Below, one piece after another: positions 58,835 to 64,000 of a stretch of DNA of 64,000 nucleotides. Position 1 is the stretch's first letter; every line of letters starts with the position of its first letter. The translations under genes and the position numbers were made by a program. The stretch is from Frigoribacterium sp. Leaf415 (GTDB taxonomy: Bacteria; Actinomycetota; Actinomycetes; Actinomycetales; Microbacteriaceae). Under the pieces are notes generated by a model that did no database searches, was not told the origin of the DNA, and worked only from the letters and a program-made list of their open reading frames with translations. The DNA lies in assembly GCF_001424645.1 (NCBI RefSeq), contig NZ_LMQR01000001.1:62001-126000 (forward strand), read 5' to 3'.

Positions 58835-58840
58835 TATCGT
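58835..58840 (+). promoter_or_regulatory. Leaderless -10 (TATCGT) of the right ether-lipid operon
   Basis: TATCGT lies seven bases before ATG 58848. The 98-bp divergent region 58750-58847 must serve both operons. Confidence 0.5.
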
Positions 58841-58847
58841 AAGCGGC

Positions 58848-59627
58848 ATGGCTGTAGCGCTCGTCACCGGGGGTACGTCCGGCATCGGAGCCGAATTCGC
58901 CCGCCAACTCTCCATGCGCGGCTGGGACATCGTCCTGGTCGCGCGTGACCTCACCCGACTCGACGAGACGGCGACCGCGCTGCGCGCGCTGGGCCGTGAC
59001 GTCGAGGTGCTCGCGGCCGACCTCGGCGACCGTGGTGACGTCGACCGGGTGGCCGAGCGGCTGGCCGATCCGACCCGCCCCGTCGACCTGCTGGTGAACA
59101 ATGCCGGTTTCGGCATGCACACCCCGCTGACCTCCACCGACGTCGCCGCACACGACCTCGCGTTCGAGGTCATGTGCCGGGCCGTGCTCGTCCTCTCGGG
59201 TGCGGCGGCGAGGTCCATGCGCGAGCGCGGCCGGGGTCGCATCGTCAACGTGTCGAGCACCGCGGGGCTGATGGCCATGGGCAGCTACTCGGCGATCAAG
59301 GCGTGGGTGACCTCGTACAGCGAAGGTCTCTCGGTCGAGCTCAAGGGCACCGGCGTGGGCGTCACGGCCCTGCTGCCGGGCTGGGTGCGGACCGAGTTCC
59401 ATCAGCGGGCCGGCATAAAGTCGTCGTCCATACCCAACGCCCTGTGGCTCAGCACCGAACAACTCGTCGTCGCGTGCTTGCGCGACGTCGACAAAGGCAA
59501 GGTGATCTCCATGCCCACGCTTCGGTACAAGGTGCTGATGGGATTGGTCCGGCACGCTCCGAAGGGCGCCGTCCGGGCCGCGTCCGGTGCGATCTCGTCG
59601 AGCCGCCGCAAGCCGGTGGAGCAGTGA
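58848..59627 (+). CDS. SDR, candidate alkyl/acyl-DHAP reductase
   Basis: A 259-residue classical SDR. TGGTSGIGAEFARQL, LVNNAGFGMH, NVSSTAGL and SYSAIKAW (YxxxK) are present, and the C-terminal segment resembles DHRS7/17-beta-HSD-type membrane-associated reductases. In an ether-lipid pathway it could reduce the keto group of alkyl-DHAP. First gene of the right operon; its stop overlaps the PlsC-like start (GTGA). Confidence 0.8.
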   Translation: MAVALVTGGTSGIGAEFARQLSMRGWDIVLVARDLTRLDETATALRALGRDVEVLAADLGDRGDVDRVAERLADPTRPVDLLVNNAGFGMHTPLTSTDVAAHDLAFEVMCRAVLVLSGAAARSMRERGRGRIVNVSSTAGLMAMGSYSAIKAWVTSYSEGLSVELKGTGVGVTALLPGWVRTEFHQRAGIKSSSIPNALWLSTEQLVVACLRDVDKGKVISMPTLRYKVLMGLVRHAPKGAVRAASGAISSSRRKPVEQ

Positions 59628-60583
59628 GCGCGAAGAACGACGGGGAGCGGCGCCGCGAGCACGCCCGCCTCGACGCCGTGGCCCAGCGGGTCGACGACGT
59701 CCGCGCCGACGTCGCCCACCGCGCCGGCGACGTCGCCCAGCGCGCCGGCGGCGTGGCCAGCGACGTGCGCGACCGCTTCAGCTCGCGGCGACACGCGATG
59801 GCCCGCTACGTCGCGCAGCGCATGCTGCTCAAGCCGACGATCTGGTCGATCACCGACGTGACGGTCATCGACCGCGACCGGGTCGAGGGGCTCACCGGCG
59901 GCTTCATCGTCGTCGCCAACCACTCGAGCCACCTGGACGCCCCGCTCATCCTCGGCGCCCTGCCCCGCAAGCTGGCGCGTTACCTCGCCACCGGCGCCGC
60001 GGCCGACTACTTCTTCGACGTGCCCTGGCGCCGACAGCTGACCGAACTGTTCTTCAACGCGTTCCCGGTGCAGCGGGGCTCGGGGACGCCGGCCTCCGCG
60101 GTCGACGCGACCCGCGCCTCCTCGTCCGGTGCGTCGGCCGGGTCGACGCCGCAGAGCTCCGCTCGACGGCGTGCCGCGGCGAAGGCGGCCGCCCGCGGGC
60201 GCCAGGGGCAGCCCACCGTCAGCGCTCGGTCGCTGCTGCAGCGGGGCTACCCCGTGCTGGTGTTCCCCGAGGGCACCCGCTCGAAGGACGGCACGGTCGC
60301 CGCGTTCAAGCCCGGTGCCGCCGCGCTCGCGTCCGCCTGCGGCGTGCCGGTCGTCCCCCTCGCGCTGATCGGTGCGAACATCGCCCAGCCCCGGGGGCGC
60401 AGCTGGCCCCGGCCCGGCCGACTTCCCGTCGGCGTCGCGTTCGGCGACCCGATGCGGCCCCACGACGGCGAGTCCGTCGCCGACTTCTCGACGCGCGTGC
60501 GCACCGAGATCCTGCGTCTGAAGGACGCCAACACCGCCCGCATCCTGGGCCCGTCAGACCCGCTCGAAGGAGAACGCCCGTGA
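59624..60583 (+). CDS. PlsC-type lysophospholipid/DHAP acyltransferase
   Basis: A 319-residue acyltransferase. The catalytic NHSSHLDAP (HX4D) is at about 98 and FPEGTRS at about 214. The distance between them is about 45 residues longer than usual because of a low-complexity insert (ATRASSSGAS ... RRRAAAKAAARG), coded partly by a GGAGGCGCGGGTC copy. A helical N-terminal repeat (VADVAHRAGDVAQRAG-like) precedes the domain. It probably acylates glycerol-phosphate or DHAP derivatives at the membrane. It is coupled on both sides by GTGA overlaps. Confidence 0.85.
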   Translation: MSAKNDGERRREHARLDAVAQRVDDVRADVAHRAGDVAQRAGGVASDVRDRFSSRRHAMARYVAQRMLLKPTIWSITDVTVIDRDRVEGLTGGFIVVANHSSHLDAPLILGALPRKLARYLATGAAADYFFDVPWRRQLTELFFNAFPVQRGSGTPASAVDATRASSSGASAGSTPQSSARRRAAAKAAARGRQGQPTVSARSLLQRGYPVLVFPEGTRSKDGTVAAFKPGAAALASACGVPVVPLALIGANIAQPRGRSWPRPGRLPVGVAFGDPMRPHDGESVADFSTRVRTEILRLKDANTARILGPSDPLEGERP

Positions 60584-62277
60584 CCGACGTCCAGCAGAAG
60601 AAGAGTGCCGCCGTCGACGGCGTCAAGCACATGAAGTGGTGGGGCTGGGGTGTCGAGGGCGTCGCCTTCCACCACGACGACAAGCCCGCCTTCGCCCCCT
60701 TCGTCAAGAAGATCGTGGGCGTCGAGCTGTCGCAGGGTCACGACACCGGCCTCTCGTTCGACGACCTCGACGTTCCCGCCTCCCGGGCCGGCGCCGAGGT
60801 GCTCGACTCGCTCGTCCAGATCGTGGGCGACGGCCAGGTCGTCACCGACGACCACGACCGGGTCGTCCACACCTACGGCAAGAGCATCCGCGACCTGATC
60901 CGCATCCGTGCGGGGCGTCTCGACCGCGTGCCCGACGTCGTCGTCTACCCGGCCGACGAGGACGAGATCCAGCAGATCGTCGACCTGGCCGTCGCCAGCG
61001 ACGTCGTGCTCATCCCGTTCGGCGGCGGCAGCAACATCGTCGGCAGCCTCGAGCCCCTGCCCGCGGAGGAGCGCACGGTCGTCTCGCTCGACATGGGCCG
61101 CCTCGACAAGGTGCTCGACATCGACGAGGACGGTGGGCTGGCGCGCATCCAGGCCGGTGGCCAGGGACCCGACCTCGAAGAGCAGCTGAACGCCCGTGGC
61201 TGGACCCTCGGGCACTTCCCGGACAGCTTCACCCACTCGACCATGGGCGGCTGGGTCGCCACCCGCTCGTCCGGCATGCAGAGCGACAAGTACGGCGACA
61301 TCGCCGACATCACGAAGGGCCTGCGGGTCGTGCGCCCCGGGGGCGTGCTCTCGATCCGCGCCGTGCCGAGCGCGTCGACCGGTCCGTCGTTGCGCGAGAT
61401 GATCATCGGCAGCGAGGGACGCCTCGGCGTCATCACCGAGGTCACCGCCCAGGTGCACCGCCTGCCCGAGAAGCGCGAGATCCTCGCCTACCTGTTCCCG
61501 TCGTGGCACGACGGCCTCGCCGCCATGCAGGCCATCGCCGAGAGCGACGCGCACCCGTCGGTCACCCGCGTCAGCGACGCCCACGAGACGGCGTTCTCGT
61601 TCGCCACCTCGAAGCCGGGCAAGGGCATCTCGCAGAAGGTCACCGACCTGCTGCCGACGATCCTGAAGGCGAAGGGCTGGGACGTCGACGCCATGTGCCT
61701 GTCGTTCATCGGCTACGAGGGCAGCCCCGAGCACGTCGCCCACACCCAGAAGGCCGTCGCCAAGATCGTCAAGGCGAACAAGGGCATGAGCGTCGGCAAG
61801 GGGCCGGGCAAGCTCTACGACCAGAAGAAGTTCGACACGCCCTACCTGCGCGACTTCTTCATGGACCACGGAGGCGCGGCGGACGTCTCCGAGACCGCCG
61901 CCCCCTGGTCGAAGCTGCGCCTCGTCTCGTCGCGCGTCTACGCCGCGGCCAACCAGGCGTTCGACAGCATCGGCAAGCAGGGCTGGATCATGGGCCACCT
62001 GTCGCACTCGTACCACTCGGGGGCGTGCCTGTACTTCACGTTCGCGTTCGAGCACGGTGACGACGCCGAGGCCGAGTACGACGTGGTCAAGCACGCCATC
62101 CAGCAGGCGTTCATCGACACCGGGGCGACCGTCTCGCACCACCACGGCGTCGGGCTCGAGCACCAGCCGTGGCTCGCACAGGACGTCTCGCCCGAAGGCG
62201 TGGCCGTCATGCAGGGGCTGTTCGACTCGGTCGACCCGGGACGCGTGTTCAACCCCGGGAAGGTGACGGGCGCGTAG
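60580..62277 (+). CDS. agpS: Alkyl-DHAP synthase-like FAD enzyme
   Basis: A 565-residue FAD_binding_4 oxidase. Motifs are PFGGGSNIVG (pyrophosphate loop), FPDSFTHSTMGGWVATRSSG and MQSDKYGDI, the AGPS hallmark, and VSHHHGVGLEH, the His triad needed for alkyl-DHAP synthesis. The family swaps the acyl chain of acyl-DHAP for a fatty alcohol to create the ether bond. With FAR, SDR and PlsC neighbours the assignment is strong; D-lactate dehydrogenase-type activity is the main alternative. Last gene of the right operon. Confidence 0.87.
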   Translation: MTDVQQKKSAAVDGVKHMKWWGWGVEGVAFHHDDKPAFAPFVKKIVGVELSQGHDTGLSFDDLDVPASRAGAEVLDSLVQIVGDGQVVTDDHDRVVHTYGKSIRDLIRIRAGRLDRVPDVVVYPADEDEIQQIVDLAVASDVVLIPFGGGSNIVGSLEPLPAEERTVVSLDMGRLDKVLDIDEDGGLARIQAGGQGPDLEEQLNARGWTLGHFPDSFTHSTMGGWVATRSSGMQSDKYGDIADITKGLRVVRPGGVLSIRAVPSASTGPSLREMIIGSEGRLGVITEVTAQVHRLPEKREILAYLFPSWHDGLAAMQAIAESDAHPSVTRVSDAHETAFSFATSKPGKGISQKVTDLLPTILKAKGWDVDAMCLSFIGYEGSPEHVAHTQKAVAKIVKANKGMSVGKGPGKLYDQKKFDTPYLRDFFMDHGGAADVSETAAPWSKLRLVSSRVYAAANQAFDSIGKQGWIMGHLSHSYHSGACLYFTFAFEHGDDAEAEYDVVKHAIQQAFIDTGATVSHHHGVGLEHQPWLAQDVSPEGVAVMQGLFDSVDPGRVFNPGKVTGA

Positions 62278-62296
62278 TCCCGCGCCGCGCCTCCCG

Positions 62297-62411
62297 CGCT
62301 GCCGCGCCGCTGCCGCGCCGCTGCCGCGCCGCCGCCGCTGCCGCCGCACCGCCGCACCGCGCCACGAGATGGTCACAGCACCGCGATTAGTCCTGGTGCG
62401 GTGACCATCTC
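62297..62411. repeat. Low-complexity GCCGC tract and REP-B hairpin copy 2 (62366-62411)
   Basis: 62297-62360 is an irregular tandem of GCCGCGCCGCT/GCCGCACC units. The hairpin pairs GAGATGGTCACAGCACC with GGTGCGGTGACCATCTC (one mismatch, 12-base loop) and terminates the agpS operon. I see nothing else between 62278 and 62511. Confidence 0.75.
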
Positions 62412-62511
62412 ACGGTGTTTTCCGACTGAACGTGTCTCGTGCACAGGGGTGACGACGTGAACGCTGTCCACAGGGAGGCGCTGGTCGGGCCTCGAGGGCG
62501 GTGGGCGTGGA

Positions 62512-62517
62512 CAGGGT
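62512..62517 (+). promoter_or_regulatory. Leaderless -10 (CAGGGT)
   Basis: CAGGGT lies six bases before the GTG at 62524. Confidence 0.4.
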
Positions 62518-62523
62518 GGGAGC

Positions 62524-63573
62524 GTGACCACTGCGCTTCCACCCCTCGTCTTCGCCGCGACCTACGGTTCCCAGAGCAGGCACGGCACTGCTCTGAGACG
62601 TGACGCGAGACGCGGCCTGCTGCATCGGGTGCACCCTGGGGTCTACGTCGAAGCCGCCGACTAGGCGCGTCTCGACAGACGTGGACGACACGTCTTGACG
62701 ACGCGGGCGGTAATGGCCGGTCTGTCGCCGCGGGTCGTCGTGTCGCACGGCTCGGCCGTCGCCCTCCACCGTCTGCCGAGCGTCGACTGGCCGCGAGGGC
62801 CGGTGCATGTCATCGATCCCGGCCGCGACCGGACACAGGCGACCGCACGAGTCGTCCGCCACCCGGGGCCGATCGATGCACACGACACGGTCGAGATCGA
62901 CGGGCTCGTCGTGACGAGCGAGGGGCGGACGGCCGTCGACAGGTCGAGGACGGCGTCCTTCGCCGACGGGGTGCTCTGTGTCGACGCCGTCCTTCGTCGC
63001 GCCGCGGCTCGGGCGGGGTGTTTCGAGGCGTCAGACCGACGCGACCCGCGTCGGTCCGCTGGTCACCGGTCGCTCGTGGACGCCGCGGCCGACGGCATGC
63101 GCCGGCTGCTGTTCGAGCGGCTTGACCGTGAATCCGGCACGCGGGGGCTGTCGACGGCCCGCGGGGTCGTGGCGTTCGCCACGCCGTGGGCAGAGAACGG
63201 CGGCGAATCCCTGTGTCGCCTGGCACTGCTCGAGCTCGGCGCTCCGGAGCCCTCCATGCAGGTCGAGTTCTTCGACGACGAGGGGCTGGCCGGACGATGC
63301 GACTTCGTGATCGGTGACGCGGCGCTCGAGTTCGACGGCAAGGCCAAGTACGACGATGCGGCCTTCCGGGCAGGGAAGGTGCCGTCTGCCGTGGTCAAGG
63401 CCGAGAAGGCGCGCGAGCGCCGCCTGGTGAGGTCGGGTGGAGTCTCGGTGATCGGACGATGCGACGCCGAGGACGTCGCATTGCGCCTTCCGCTCGCCAG
63501 AATTCTCCGAGACCTCGACGTCGAGCTCAGACCACGGCAGAACGCCAGGATGTGGCCACACCGCCAGGTTTAG
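62524..63573 (+). pseudogene. AbiEi-like gene broken by an in-frame TAG
   Basis: From GTG 62524 the frame reads MTTALPP ... LLHRVHPGVYVEAAD, then TAG (62662-62664), then continues in the same frame as ARLDRRGRHVLTTRAVMAGL to a PD-(D/E)xK-like end (CDFVIGDAALEFDGKAKYDD) and a TAG at 63571. The intact paralogue at 34756 has Trp exactly at this position (VEREAW), so TGG to TAG is the simplest event. Without the stop the protein would have 349 residues. A TTG at 62695 could restart the C-terminal 292 residues, but has no ribosome site. Confidence 0.8.
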
Positions 63574-63600
63574 GCGTGGTGCTGTGACCACATCCTGGCG
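63543..63600. repeat. REP-B hairpin, copy 3
   Basis: CGCCAGGATGTGGCCACA (63543-63560) pairs with TGTGACCACATCCTGGCG (63583-63600), one mismatch. The pseudogene stop codon is in the loop. A GGCGGGGTGGC tandem follows (63620-63660). Confidence 0.75.
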
Positions 63601-63744
63601 GCGTGCTCACATCGTGGCGGGGTGGCGCGCGGGTGGGCGGGGTGGCGGGGTGGCGGGGGACGCACAGGGGGACGGCGCAGGGCGGCTGCCTAAGATGAGC
63701 ATCGATCCGTCCGCACAGACCCCGTTCACGGAAGAGACCCGCGC

Positions 63745-64000
63745 ATGCCCGGAATCCACGCCGACATCACCTCGGCCTTCGGCAACACCCCGCTCGTCAA
63801 GCTCAACTCGCTGCCCGCCGAGGGCGGGGCCGAGGTGCTGGCCAAGCTCGAGTTCTACAACCCGGGTGCCAGCGTGAAGGACCGCCTCGGCGTCGCCATC
63901 GTCGACGCGGCCGAGGCGTCCGGCGACCTGAAGCCCGGCGGCACGATCGTCGAGGGCTCGAGCGGCAACACCGGCATCTCGCTGGCCCTCGTCGGTGCCG
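63745..64000 (+). CDS. cysK: Cysteine synthase, 5' part
   Basis: The first 85 residues of a PLP-dependent O-acetylserine sulfhydrylase, cut by the window end. The start FGNTPLVKLNSL, the PLP lysine in NPGASVKDRLG (about residue 44) and the VEGSSGNTGISLAL phosphate/substrate loop are all present. It makes cysteine from O-acetylserine and sulfide. GAAGAG eight bases before ATG 63745 is the ribosome site; TAAGAT at 63691-63696 is a likely -10. Confidence 0.93.
   Translation, partial: MPGIHADITSAFGNTPLVKLNSLPAEGGAEVLAKLEFYNPGASVKDRLGVAIVDAAEASGDLKPGGTIVEGSSGNTGISLALVGA

Noticed and set aside
41..62294. Reading the GGAGGCGCG copies simply as ribosome-binding sites
   Set aside because: Some copies do serve (31033, 51023), but most lie inside genes or on the wrong strand relative to any start codon.
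41..62294. Reading the motif as KOPS or Chi
   Set aside because: Those are strand-skewed; here the 9-mer count is 24 to 19 and the 13-mer 7 to 7. A whole-genome count is needed to be sure.
62299..62360. GCCGC repeats as a CRISPR or VNTR array
   Set aside because: Units are 5-11 bp, irregular and without spacers.

Overview
The window is about 73% GC by eye, has tightly packed genes with many ATGA/GTGA stop-start overlaps, uses GTG and even TTG starts, and carries families typical of Microbacteriaceae (DUF7882-like small protein, AztABCD zinc uptake, class E sortase-type LAxTG protein, DUF817). I read it as the chromosome of a Microbacteriaceae actinobacterium (Frigoribacterium/Curtobacterium/Clavibacter-like). 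I see no rRNA, tRNA, CRISPR array, insertion sequence or prophage.

Layout. 1-8850: a zinc-limitation region. A CobW-like protein without a P-loop (26-1075) and a divergent AztA / AztB-AztD2-AztC-AztD1 zinc uptake locus (3705-8852) share a Zur-box-plus-leaderless-promoter architecture; between them lie DUF1905, VOC and DUF7882 proteins and an AraC regulator. 8977-16642: a large LAFTG-anchored lamin-tail surface protein, a stand-alone LigD-type primase-polymerase convergent with an ATP-dependent DNA ligase, a glycosyltransferase whose frame runs 324 bp into a convergent membrane-protein gene, and an endonuclease/phosphatase-fold protein. 16685-20064: a divergent sugar-type regulon (MFS transporter, TIM-barrel isomerase, Gfo/Idh dehydrogenase) around a palindromic operator. 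20278-24528: a small G-x-Y repeat protein, SDR, Fic protein, class I amidotransferase, and an unknown protein. 24675-28624: fructose operon fruR-fruK-fruA. 28959-29498: three consecutive very small ORFs with their own promoter, leader and terminator. 29644-35691: lipoprotein, DUF817 protein, SGNH-GAF protein, hexuloisomerase, AbiEi/nuclease-like protein. 35918-43855: peptide ABC transporter operon with an embedded cytosolic gamma-glutamyltransferase and a GntR regulator. 44027-46443: tandem CNNM/CorC-like proteins. 46527-50892: GntR regulator, GlpD with divergent SorC-type regulator, DJ-1/PfpI protein. 51032-54216: unknown protein, second SGNH-GAF protein, and a coupled YefM-MNT / HEPN / third-gene toxin-antitoxin-like module.

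54378-62277 is the most striking block: two divergent operons that together look like an aerobic ether-lipid pathway: fatty acyl-CoA reductase fused to a HAD phosphatase, two ferritin-like proteins (one with broken metal ligands), a LysR-type HTH-only protein, and, divergently, SDR, PlsC-type acyltransferase and alkyl-DHAP synthase (AgpS). It is followed by an AbiEi-like pseudogene broken by one in-frame TAG, and the start of cysK.

Two window-wide signals stand out. First, GGAGGCGCG (often GGAGGCGCGGGTC) occurs about 43 times on both strands without clear strand bias, in genes and between them, and as inverted pairs making terminator hairpins: the pattern of a DNA-uptake sequence. Second, many genes share a TANNNT/CANNNT box six or seven bases before the start codon, the signature of leaderless transcription. 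Intergenic regions also hold at least two families of long hairpins (REP-A, REP-B).
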